Part shown: one piece after another, positions 33,681 through 44,932 of the stretch
Layout: each line of letters starts with the position of its first letter
Numbering within the stretch: position 1 is the first letter of the stretch
DNA from: Sperchopsis tessellata
Taxonomy: Eukaryota; Arthropoda; Insecta; Coleoptera; Hydrophilidae
DNA: 46,180 bases
NCBI GenBank assembly: GCA_033557685.1
Contig: JAWQRN010000045.1
Location: 1-46,180 of the forward strand
Direction: 5' to 3'
The notes under the pieces: generated by a model
Database searches by the model: none
What the model was told of the DNA's origin: nothing
Seen by the model: the letters and a program-made list of their open reading frames with translations, nothing else
Translations under genes and position numbers: made by a program

Positions 33681-34060
33681 CTAATAACTTACTTAATAGC
33701 TACAATGGTGACCTGATATATTTTCTGATAATCATTAATTTCATATTTTTGCTTCTCCTACATAAAACATTTTTCTTCTGTGAGTGAAAAACTATTTTAT
33801 GACTGAAACATATTACTTTGGAATACTTATAACAAATGCTTTCATTTCATATTGAATTAACAGTATGTGTGTATGATTTTTTCGTTTATGCAGAATTATA
33901 TAGGAAAGCTGGAATGAGTCTTACTTATTACAAACCGCTAGCATGAAAAGTTATTTTTCTTAATAATGTAGGCTAGAAGGAGGGTAGTTAATTCATGTTT
34001 TATATTTGGTTTTTAGTGTGTGATACTTTTGATAAATCCAGTAACATATTGAAAACATTT

Positions 34061-34214
34061 ATACTATCTCTCTATTAAATGTAATGGTCTTCCATGGTTA
34101 GTATCTAAATATATGATGTTTCCGGGTGGAAACCGTGTAGAGGCTCTGACAATGCACTTGTCAGAGCCTCTAAACGTTTTCCACCCGGAAACAACATTCA
34201 TACTATCTCTCTAT
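34061..34214. repeat. Near-perfect 35-bp hairpin between 15-bp direct repeats
   Basis: Arms 34117-34151 and 34159-34193 match at 33 of 35 positions with a 7-nt loop. Exact direct repeats ATACTATCTCTCTAT lie at 34061-34075 and 34200-34214. The arms are much less AT-rich than the surroundings. Confidence 0.9.
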
Positions 34215-35840
34215 AGTTGGTTAAGTATGAAAATGCTGTTTTTGTAGTTTAACCCATTATCGCATGGATTTTTTTTTCACTGCAATAAAATATATGTTAT
34301 AAAGGTAGGAAATATTGAGGAAAAATAGTAAAAAAAATATTGTAACTATTATTTGATATTTTATTGACAAAAATAAATTATGCCATTTATGTCACTGTAT
34401 TCATTAGTAACTATAATATTTGGCCTAATAAAGAAACCTCATTTATAATATGATAACGATTGTAAAATTAATCAACATATTTTCAAATTTACTTACTAAT
34501 ATTCAGTGTTCCTCAATATACTTTTTTAAAAGGTGTGTTGTAAGCAATCAATGAATTCCTGTTCAAACACGTGGCAGTGTGCAACTCTCAACTGACGTAC
34601 TTCAAATAACTACCAACGGTTAATGCAGCTTCTCTTTTCGATGCCAGATGACATGGTGGTTGCCATGCAGCGAGACGAAAAATAATTAGAAAATTTTTGA
34701 AATTAACTTGTGAGGCCATATATGGCACCGTATGCGGTAAGGGGTTAAGAATTTTATTCTATACAATTGTTCTCGTTGGCCTTCGTTGAGTGATAGGCAA
34801 AGGTTTGTGATACATTCGAAGCCGATGTCATTTTCCGTTTCCACTCCGTATGTTGCTGTTGGTCATGGACTGGCACACAGTTTGAATTTGAGTTTAGAAG
34901 CGAAAATGGAACAATAGTATTATTATTCCTTTATAAATTGACATAATTTACTCTGTATTAAAAAGTATAAAAATAAGAAACAACCCCCGAAAATTGTCAT
35001 CGGAATGTTACAATTCCTTATGAAAAAATGAAAGCTTGTGCTTCTTTCCGGCACTTTTTTGTACCCTCGATTTGCGATTAAACTGAAGAGGTAGTAAAAT
35101 TTATTTCTAGTTCTTTTCTGTTATTTATTGTGAAAAAATATCTTCTTATACTTTTTATTTTTTGAGCTCACAAATAAAGTTTTCGCTTGCAAATTATAAG
35201 CTTGCATGTGAGATTTTTGAGGGTGAATAAGAGACAAATAATATGCCATTTGCAAAGTGTATGAAAGTAAGTCCAAAATAAATTAAATTAATATTATATT
35301 TAACCTACCTACAAGGAAAAATTTTCAGTCAAAATCAAAAATGAAACAAGAAATAAATGTACAGAATGTATCATTAATATCCTAAGTGCTATAAGTTAAA
35401 AGACAGAAATTAAAGTAGTACAGATGATGAATATGAAACCCGAGTAAAAATTAATAAATATATAATTTACTCCCAAGTAACCTAAAAATTTACAGACAGG
35501 AGAAATCCAACACAGAACAGGAGTAAAATCAAGACATAGACACTACTAATCCAGACAATATAGCAACAGTTGTGCAATGAGTAGGTAAAACTGAGATGTA
35601 CCCTAGTTCGAAACAGAGGTCTGAGAACAAATCTTATCTAGTATAACATTTTTCATATTAATTTAAATAATTTCTCAGAAATAAATATTGCTACAGAGAA
35701 AAAAGGAGCTTCGGATTAGTAGATCAGCACTTTAAACACCTTTCCAAACTATGAGGGGGCGCAAGTGGCTATTTGTTAGGGGCACATGGCCAGCATAGGT
35801 GTATATGTTATTACGGATGCTTTCGTATGTGTAGTATAGA
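34215..35840. other. Intergenic AT-rich DNA
   Basis: Nothing recognised on either strand. Confidence 0.5.
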
Positions 35841-36079
35841 GGAGATGACTCTTGAGAATTATTCTACGTATGTGCTTGTTCGTTTTGCGAAAAATGAGAT
35901 TTTTGACGCGCTTTTAGCTTATATTCTGAGGCCATCGTCGGACCTATTCAATCAGAGACATAGCGAATTACTTTGTTTCTGATTGAATAGATCTGACGAT
36001 GGCCAAAAGCTTATCTAAAAGCTCGTTCTTCCCAGAACGTACAAGCACATGTGTGGGATAATTTTCGAAAGTCACCTCC
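35841..36079. repeat. Imperfect foldback element, ~110-120-bp arms
   Basis: The left arm (about 35841-35960) and right arm (about 35973-36079) are inverted copies with indels. GGCCATCGTC-GA-CTATTC followed by AATCAGA is the best-matched inner part; TATGTGCTTGT-CGTT and GAGG(A)GA-TGACT are matched further out. A 12-nt loop separates them. No transposase is present. MITE-like. Confidence 0.75.
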
Positions 36080-38289
36080 GCCGTATATATATATAGGGGG
36101 ACCATTGGACGGTTCTTGGTAGGATTGCTAGGGGCCTACTTATTCTTTGTTACACCAATGTCAATACTTGTTAAAATTTTTGGGCTTTCAATATTATAAA
36201 CAAAATTCTTATTCATTTTAACCAGATTATTTAAAATTGAACACTTTTCAAAGAAGTTGAAAAATTCCTCTTGGAATTTGTGTCACAAAGGTAATGAAAT
36301 TTTACACAAATATGTCTCGAAAAGATTCGTTCATTAACATAATGTAAACTATATATACTTTACTGGCTTAGTTAAGATTATTGCTATAAAACAAAGTGTT
36401 TGTGTTCTGATGTTTTGTTTTATATGTTTACTAAACTATGGGTATCAGTGGTGAAAAATGCTATTATTACTTAAGAATTTCTGTTTTTGTTAACTAAACA
36501 CACTATTTGTGTGCCTCTAAGATCAAGTAGGCTTTTCTTGCGGTTATTGGTTAGTATAACTTAATTGAAATCAATTTTGCTGCTGTAATAATGAATGAAT
36601 TGAGTTCTTATAGGTATAGTTTGTAAATGTACAAGTTGGTGTGTGACTTCTGTCTCACCCATTCAAATATTGAAGGAAAAATTGGTAAAAATATTCTAGG
36701 CAATTAAACTCACCATAGTTTAGTTATAAGAACATATTATGAATGTTTTATTTAATTCAGGCCTTTCTTCTGATGGTTACTAACATTTATGGACTTTTTT
36801 GTCATAAAATGAAAAAAAAGGTCTTTTTGTGAAACCTCATTGGTCAATACAGGACATATTAGCACAACAAACTATGAAGAGTTTTTTTTTCCACTAAATA
36901 GAAAAATTCCCTGTATAGAAAAATTTAAAAGTAGTATACATATTCAGAATAATGTTTTGTTTAGTGCAGCTCTATAGAGTTTTTTTCAGATTTAGGTGCC
37001 TTTTTTAATCATATACTGTAGATTATATTCTAGGCTGATTTAACTAAATTCATCTACAAAATAACAATATTTTAAAGATTGAAGATGGCATATCTTACCT
37101 AACACAAATGAAACACAATATTGCATTTACATATTTTTTCAAAACTGACATAAAATACAAATTATATTAAAAAAATATTTATAAGAAGATTGACCTTTGT
37201 TAAAAAAGAACTAACATTATTTGTAAAATTGCTGTTAAGTCCCTTTTAAAAGTAAAGTAAGTTTTTGGAGGTGAGTATAGTAGCAAAATGATGTGACATA
37301 CAGAAACTCGCTATACCAGTGTTTAAGCAAGCGAAGAAGATCTGATTTATCACATATTTCAGAAAAAGTAATACCTAAACACTAAGTTAAAATTTTAGAT
37401 TTTATTGAAAAAGGGCCAAGGTACACACATACACTGCTATATTATTAGCTATATTTTGCCTTTTAAAAAAAAATTAGGATTGTGCACATAATTAGATCAT
37501 AGTAAATTGTATGACTGGAAATAATATCGACTTAGATCATCTAGTTGATCGCATATGTATAAGATTCCTTTTATGTTAAGAATATGTTTCATTACTACAA
37601 GAGTCGATGGTCTTATGACCAGATATTTGTTCTACCTTCATTATTAACCCATCAAAACATTAATGAAAAAACAGACTTTTTATTCTGAAATTTGATATAC
37701 TACATCACTTCAATAGGCTTTATCATCCGTTTTAAACGATGTACTAGAAAAAAACCTGTATTTCATCACTTTTGGATCAAAATTTTACTTCGGATTTATA
37801 ATTCATTGAGAATAAGTATCAAGAATAAAACATAACTTCAAAGGAAGTTTCATTTCAGCTCAGCAAGCTTTAGCACCTGTTAAATGATATACTCGCATTT
37901 TAAAACTACCCTGTATATGTTTATTTGTCTTCTAAATATTAGACATTGGTTTCTTAGAATGGTGTGGTGGGTTGTCTCTTATTTTTTTAGTAAGTGCATA
38001 TAATACCTCCCAAAAAGCATCCAACCTTAGTGTCATAATAACATGTTTAGGGGAGCACTTAATGTACGCAGGGACCCAACAGATTATCCCTTAGCCTTTT
38101 TTCTGTCTCATTTCTTGTTGGCCACAGTTTTTAATAATTACGAATAATTTTTAGAGAAAAGTACTTGATGTATGAGAGCCGCACACGCCCTGATTTACCC
38201 ATGGGCCTCTGCCAAAAAGCCATCTTCACCACCCTGGAGTTACACCACTGGGCTCTTTTATTATTATTCCTATTTATTTACTTTATGTC
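36080..38289. other. Intergenic AT-rich DNA
   Basis: Nothing recognised. A short TA run lies at about 36083-36094. Confidence 0.5.
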
Positions 38290-38380
38290 GGATATTTCTG
38301 TTTGTGCGGAAATTCTACCGCATCCAGTGTTACAACTGAAATTTGTTTATTAAACGTGCATGTAGTCTTTATTTACTTAC
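38290..38380 (-). mobile_element. Diverged body fragment of the 3.4-kb SINE family
   Basis: The minus strand has ACTACATGCACGTTTAATAA, TTGTAACACTGGATGCGG and TAGAATTTCCG, matching the SINE core. Head and tail are not recognisable. Confidence 0.65.
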
Positions 38381-40114
38381 AAGACAATGAACTTACATTT
38401 TATGTTCCTTCTGAAAGAAGACGCCTTATAAAATTAAAGCTTATATTATTAGGTAACACAAATATTATGCAAACCTGTGCTGTGGAGATGTTATTAATAA
38501 TGAGTTTACTTGTAATGCGTCAACTTTTAAATTGTGAAAATATGACCTATCTGGTCTAATTAAGAGCAGCTGATCATTTATATTTTTCTAGTTATTTTTA
38601 TATGGTAATTTTGCAATGTATTTCTCAGCAATAATATGGTAATATGTTAACTATGTCAGGTGTAAAGTCTTCAACTATTAAGTCATGGTAAATAAGAACC
38701 ATTTAATTTCAATTGGCAGTATATCTTCATAATTTGATATTAGAAATTATTTGTTTTAAGATAATACTCTGATATATTAGGTACATTGCAGAATCAACTG
38801 ATTGATAGCCTATTCTAGCTGTCATGTGTAAGTTGGAAACCATCTAGTTTCTAAATGTGGACATAATGATTGATAGATTTCTAATTTCTAGCCTTTAGTT
38901 TTTTAATATAAAGTTTAGACGTTTTGTTTATTTTGTGCAATTTATGTTAATAAGTTACACTTAAATAATACAACACTTCTAAAACTCAACTGTTTTAATT
39001 TTTTTTACAGACAAAATGCTTTATATATCAACAGATTGCCTTGTGTCTTACAGCGAAGGAAAATGAAGAAGTTTTCATTTTATTCAATTCTGTATTACAA
39101 AAAACTGTGGAATAACGTGGTGTAATTAAATGTTCTACTTATACACTATAATACAAGGATATGTATTGGTGCTGTAATTCATTATTTTATTGAAAATAAT
39201 TCTGTCAAATTTTCACTTTATTTCTATTTTAAATTAATAAGCATAATTTAAAAGTAGAGAAAAACAATAACATTTAAAAATCATATATTACTGATGGAAT
39301 AGTTATATATAGATAAAAGTTCGTTACGTCTAAGTAAATGATGTCAAAAATAGTCAGCAAACAGAATTCAAAATATGGCAAATTATCAATTTTAAAAGTA
39401 AGTGCACCAAACAAAATCTGACCTAATTGTAGATTTTAGTAAAATTGGTAAGACAACTATGTTATTTATTGAGAGTGGTACCTCTCATATATCACCTTAG
39501 TTATTTTCCACCATATATAACGAATATCGAACTTTTAACAGAGTTGTAACTGTGGGGTATGCCGCTGGCGGTTGATGATATACACTGAAATGACAACAAA
39601 ACTAGCACTGAAATACTAAGATAAAATTAATAGTTATGTACAAGAGTAATGGTTTACAAACACAGTTGAATGAAAAATTTGTCATTTGTCAATTGATACT
39701 AAATTTTACTAAATATCCTCAAGTTCTCCAATGCTGACATCAGTTTTATTAAAAAAGATTTTATTTTGAGTGTTCCACTTGCTCTTTCATAATATTTCCC
39801 TTAGAAAACAGGCCTCACAGTAAAATCTTATTTCTAATCGAGTACAATTTTTAGTACTATTTACATTTTTGCTGGCATACAACATTTTTTTTGGTGAATG
39901 GTGTTTAACCAGAATTTTTGAAATCTGAGGCCCTTTTTCCAGTCAATTAAATTACAGGAAAATAGTTACTTCAGTGGAGAGGAGATTAACTCCTTAGCAT
40001 CCCAAACATGTTTTTTGGAGGCTCTATTTGTATATTGAGGCTCTGCAATATTTTGCTGATTACAAATTAAAAAAAAGTAATATGATAAAAACGTTATAAA
40101 TTGAGTTTCAATGC

Positions 40115-40118
<4 letters not shown>
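38381..40118. other. Intergenic DNA with one possible terminal exon
   Basis: After the acceptor TTTTTTTACAG, 39011-39115 encodes 34 residues (TKCFIYQQIALCLTAKENEE...) and TAA. It looks helical but no upstream exon or family was recognised. The rest is AT-rich. Confidence 0.3.

Positions 40119-40168
<50 letters not shown>
40119..40168. repeat. (TA)n microsatellite
   Basis: About 50 bp of uninterrupted TA lie next to a LINE fragment. Confidence 0.95.
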
Positions 40169-40170
<2 letters not shown>

Positions 40171-40189
40171 AAGATATAAAATTAATATA

Positions 40190-40425
40190 TCTTATGGTAC
40201 CATTGTTCATAAGTCTTCTTTGAAATAAAAATTCTGTTAGCTATTAGCTTAAGATTTGTCAACCATTGTTCTGTACATCCCGCGGGCGTCATATTGGCCA
40301 TTTTTGTCTTAGAGATTTTGCCCTTTATAATATGCACGAATATTTTTGTAAATAAAGATGTCATACTTATAGGCTGGTAATTTTTTAATAATAATATTAA
40401 TATTTTGTAGAAAAAGACGGACATT
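40190..40425 (-). mobile_element. LINE RT fragment (domain 0-1)
   Basis: A short open frame contains LLLKNYQPISMTSLFTKIFV then HIIKGKIS, resembling the NYRPISL-S---KIFE--I---- motif at the start of non-LTR reverse transcriptases. The remainder is not recognisable. Confidence 0.55.
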
Positions 40426-40849
40426 TAATTATTTAAAGTAAGAGGTCAAAACTAATAGCTAAAAAATTTTAAAATGTTAGCAGAGTTACTAATTCACTTA
40501 TGGATCACTGGATCTTTTCTATTTAAATAATGGTTTCTCGAGAGCTATTACTAGTTAATTAAATCAAATGCATGGTCAATGTAGTATGTGAAAAGGATCA
40601 ACGGTTTAATGTCTCAGAGGTCTATCGAGATGGCTTTCATATTAAAACAAGATATCGTTCAATGGAAACTGGAAGGCTTAAAAGGTAGCACAGGGAGTAT
40701 ATGTGGTTTACAAACTTTATTGAAACTAAAACAATGAAAAATCTATTGATTCTTAAATTAACATCCTTTTATAAATTATATTAACAGGTTATATACTACT
40801 CTCCGAATTGTTTATAAAACGCTAGTTCGCATTTAAATATTTTCGTCTC
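40426..40849. other. AT-rich DNA
   Basis: Nothing recognised. Confidence 0.5.
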
Positions 40850-41480
40850 CATTATCAATAGCATGTAAGTAAGTCAACAAGTGCTTTAAGCTTTAAATCA
40901 CCTTGGTAATTCAAAATTTAAACGATTCATGAATAAAAGTTAAAATTGTAGCAATAAGCTAATGATTTTTTTTCCACGGTCACCTACATTTTGTATTTAA
41001 AAAGACATTTGTATAACAGCGGCTGTCAACTTATTGTTAGATAATGCACAGTATATCCTCTTACTTCTGTTAATGTAGAAACTGTAAATTGAATTAATTT
41101 ATTACTTGGTAAATTAACATTCAATTTTCATGATTTGTTTGCTATGCTTTGGGAAATTATGAAGAATTTATATTTCTAGTTAAAACAAAATCAGCATCAA
41201 AATAACTTTCATTTTAGACAAGGGAAACTAAGTTGGTGCTCTGGAAAATGCCATTTCTGGTTTTGCTACATATTTTAAAATACATTTTTGAAATCAATTT
41301 TAAACTCTTAAATGTGAAAGTTGAAAGTAATTCGTTGATTAGTACTTACCCAATCGTACACACAAGACGCACACAAATGTCATTCCCTAAATACTCAAAT
41401 CAATTTTCAGGGACCTTTACGTGTATATCCACTGAAATATATAGATGTCGATTTTTTGCAATTACTATACTTTCTCCTAC
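40850..41480 (+). repeat. Satellite-like repeat block 2, order Q-P
   Basis: Module Q (about 40900-41035: AATTCAAAATTTAAACGATT, ending ACAGCGGCTGTCAACTTATT) precedes module P (about 41095-41465: AATTGAATTAATTTATTACT, TAGACAAGGGAAACTAAGTT, GTCGATTTTTTGCAATTAC). The order is the reverse of that in the main P-Q pair at 23650-24150. Confidence 0.7.
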
Positions 41481-41834
41481 AGTTGTTGCTTTGTGAAGAA
41501 AGTAAAAATATGGTTAAGATGTAAGCACTTTTTGGTCCTTGTTCATAGTTAAGTCCTGTAGTCACCAAAGTACAGCCCGGGGACTGAATCCGGTCCGCCA
41601 AATGATTGCAGCAGGTTCCCACATATTCGCTGCATGCTATTTATTTATAGAGTGACGGTTATCATAAACAATAAAAATGTAGATGGCAGGGCAAAAAATA
41701 AAATAAGTTCTTCTATCGATATTTTTATTTATGACTTGGTTAGATTCTGAGCTTCCTAGGGATATTCTATACAGCCTGAACATTGGGATATCTCTCATTA
41801 TGTATTTACTTGCGACATTAAAGCATTTATACAA

Positions 41835-42040
41835 GAAATCAAATATATATTCGTACGTTTGGAACAGCTAATTACTATCAGAACATTGCTGATGACACCA
41901 TAATGGCATAAACATGGTGCCTACTGCAATTTGGGCTGGTTCCTAAATTTTTCAATGCATGTTTGATTTCTCTATTTAATATATTAATTTGACCGCTTGC
42001 TTGTGATTTGATTTAAGCAAATATTAAAATAATGCAAATT
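41835..42040 (+). repeat. Second copy of the 4.9-kb dispersed repeat
   Basis: Colinear with 5090-5300: TATTCGTACGT, GGAACAGCTAATTA, TGCTGATG, CTACTGCAATT, TATTTAATATATT, AAATATTAAAATAA. The left terminal repeat is absent. Confidence 0.7.
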
Positions 42041-42464
42041 ATTGTTTGGAGATATTCAGGACGAAGTATTTTATGTAAACGCCGGTGGACGCTAAATAAG
42101 TTAATGATTAATGATAAAAATTTATTGGAGATTAAAACAGAAATCACAATTTCTGATATTAGTTGTTTGATTGAGAAACGAATTCATTTTCTTGTTCTGA
42201 CACATTATTCATTACAAAATGTTTCGTAGTAAACCTATGCGTATTAATTTTCGTAATATTAATATTCACTAATAATAAAAAAAAAATGCTTTTGGTATTT
42301 ACTTTCTATTTCAAAATTATTTTCGTCTAATATGGAAGTATTCTTTGTAATTATATCTTAATGATTGTAATGAATTTACTGGAGTGTGTTTATGTAAATC
42401 TTTTCGATAAATTCCTATTAAAATTGAAACCTCTGGCATATCACTGACTGTATAATATATTCAT

Positions 42465-43075
42465 CTTCAGGTTTTCCGGAGGATAATCGTGTGTTGGCAT
42501 TTATTTTTACTGAAGTGTCGTCCACGGTTTTAGGGATCATTATCAAGCTCTAAAAAGTGCTAGGTGTAAACTACCATGTAGCTTTTAAAAGTGTTAGGTG
42601 TAGACTGCCAAGTAGCTCTAAGAAGTATATAGTGATATGTAGCTCTCAGAAATACTAGTCAGAATAAATGAAAATCTGTGATATACCGACTTACATATAT
42701 GTCTTGGCGGGGCACTAATGGGGATTCTACTCGCAATGCCAGTATATTGTTCGGCGCGTCTGTCTCTTATTGGTCGACAGGATCCGGGCGGATTGTGTCT
42801 CTTGGAGAGATTTCGCACAGTTTTGATAAAGTATATTTGCAAGAGGAGGCAAGGGGAAACCCATTATCGCGATTAAGATTTTTCGGATGTTTATATAGTT
42901 AAAGTTTATATGATTAGTACTTCTGAGGGATACAAGCTAGTCTATATTTAGCACTTTGTAGAGTTACTTGGCAGTATACACATATCACTTTTAGGAGCTA
43001 CATGGCAGTTTACACCAAGCACTTAGAAGAGCTACATGTCTGCAAGGGTGGATGAACCGTTGGCAAAAAGAAAAG
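42465..43075 (+). repeat. Foldback/minisatellite family, copy C, with an unrelated insert
   Basis: The left terminal repeat (CAGGTTTTCCGGAGGATAAT ... GTCGTCCACG) is followed by four to five ~34-bp units to about 42655. About 270 bp of unrelated, more GC-rich DNA follows to about 42930. The unit series then resumes and ends with a decayed right terminal repeat (GTGGATGAACCGTTGGC). The ORFs over the insert are not recognised. Confidence 0.75.
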
Positions 43076-43653
43076 CGAAAGTACAGTATCATATATTATT
43101 ACCTAAATGTAAATTATCAGTAACATAATTTATATATTGCGTATTGGGTGCTAATTTTGTTATTCTGAATTACAGTCATTGTACTGATTATGATGATAAC
43201 CTTGTATATGATATTTTTAATTGAGTTGTTCTTGTTATTAGATATTATACCACCTATTCTTTGACAACAATTTATTTAAAATTAGTATGTCATTTGTCTT
43301 CAAATCTTCAACAAATGCAATATTAAAAATGTTGTTTTAAATAATAATATTCGAAACATTTCTTCTACTGTCATTTCTTATACAGTTACGCCACTTTATT
43401 CAACAGATTTTGTCAACGTTTTATATACTAGAAACTGGCGCTAGATTTTGAATTACGCGGTGACTTTCATGGCAATACTATCTCATTCCTTTCCTGCGCT
43501 TTGTTATTACCTGCACAAAAAATTATTTTATCTCACTTGTTGTAGCGCGAATACAATAGTGCATGTCGAAGGACAGTTACAATTTGTGTTATATAAAAAC
43601 GTATGAGCATTATAAGTTTGACCAAAGTGACCTAAGTTTACAGTGCGGCAAAT

Positions 43654-44151
43654 TTGATGAAAAACAGCTGCCTTGTGCATAAATTGTTTTATGCGTACGA
43701 ACAGAGAGACAAGACGAAATACATTTTATGCGGTTTTGCAAAGGCACATAAAAAGTATTTTAATTGTAAACTCGCTCCAAGGAAATGGCATTTTTATGTG
43801 ATCTACCTAGCTGTGAAAGAAAATACATATTACAATAACAACCCTTTATTTTTCTACATAACTCCCTTCTACACTTTAACAGTATATTTGATTTCTCCCT
43901 CAGAAACAAAACGTTCTTTTCTGAGATAACTTTTGAAGTTTTTGACTACAAAAAGTCTGATGGACTTTAACTGGTGCTTTAACTCTGTAAATCCACTATC
44001 AATGATTGTCTGTGAATCTATTGGTTTTTTCAAAACCGATATTTGTTGTGTAGTTAAACATTATTTTGTCAATAAGAATGTGACCGTTTGCACTCCAAAG
44101 CAGTTTTTAAGTATTAAATTGTTTTTCCTTAGGCTTTTCCATGTACAGTAG
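43654..44151 (+). other. Unassigned ~165-codon frame with one internal stop
   Basis: Two consecutive open stretches lie in the same frame, interrupted by a single TAA at 43927-43929. The product is rich in Phe, Tyr, Lys and Cys and matches nothing I recognise. The first ATG is at 43657. No splice or polyadenylation context supports it. It may be a decayed gene or chance in AT-rich DNA. Confidence 0.2.
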
Positions 44152-44718
44152 ATTCCCAAGAATATATGAATTTTACAAACAAAATTCCTTCAACGTTCTA
44201 AAAAACTGATACCATCCGTTTTTTCGATCCCCCGCAGCATGATTAAGAATGAGCGTAGGCAAATGTAGAAATTCACCCTTAAAGTAACAAAGATCTATTT
44301 CAATTTCATCGTACATTGGGGATCACATGAAGTGAAACAAAAAATCTACATTAAGGAGCTATGAAATAATTATGTACAGAGGAGTTAATATCAAGAGACG
44401 CGAAAGCGAACATCATATTTTCTTCCCTTTAGTAGTGACCTATATAATCTAATGCTCTCCAGCTTACATTCACCCCGTCTAGACGGTCGCAGTCAAACTT
44501 ATATAATGGGTGGCAGTGATTTCGCGTCTGCTCAGAAATTAAACGGCCACAGGCAGATTTATCGAAATGTACATATATTTCATGAGACATTTTCAGTGAT
44601 CTACAACTGTTTCTCGAAATTAAAACTACTTTCATTGTGTGATGTTGATTTAAATGTAAAACCTGTGCTCACAGACGAATATGTAGAGAAAAGCTATATA
44701 TAGACATTAAGAAGGGAG

Positions 44719-44932
44719 TGCGTGACTTCCACGGCCACAGTAAATATCTTCAGATTTTCCGGGAGATAACCGTGTGTTGGCTTTTGTTTTTCCCACGTTT
44801 CGTCCACCGTTGCAGGGGACATTAACAAGTTATGTAGTTCTTAAAAGTTCTAATTATAGATTGCCATGTAGCTCTGAAAAGTGCTAATAATAGAATAACA
44901 TGTAGCTTTCACAAGTGCTAGTCAAGCTAAGT
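44719..44932 (+). repeat. Foldback/minisatellite family, copy D (left half)
   Basis: Starts with GTGCGTGACTTCCACGGCCA and CAGTAAATATCTTCAG, the inverse complement of the outer right end of copy B. It continues through TTTTCCGGGAGATAACCGTG and GGGGACATTAACAAG into two or three ~34-bp units, then stops. It shows that the terminal repeat is longer than 100 bp. Confidence 0.85.

Noticed and set aside
40119..40168. Origin or promoter-like TA tract
   Set aside because: Simple (TA)n slippage repeat beside a LINE fragment; no other support.
41407..41622. 71-codon minus ORF
   Set aside because: Overlaps the satellite module P and has no recognisable domain.
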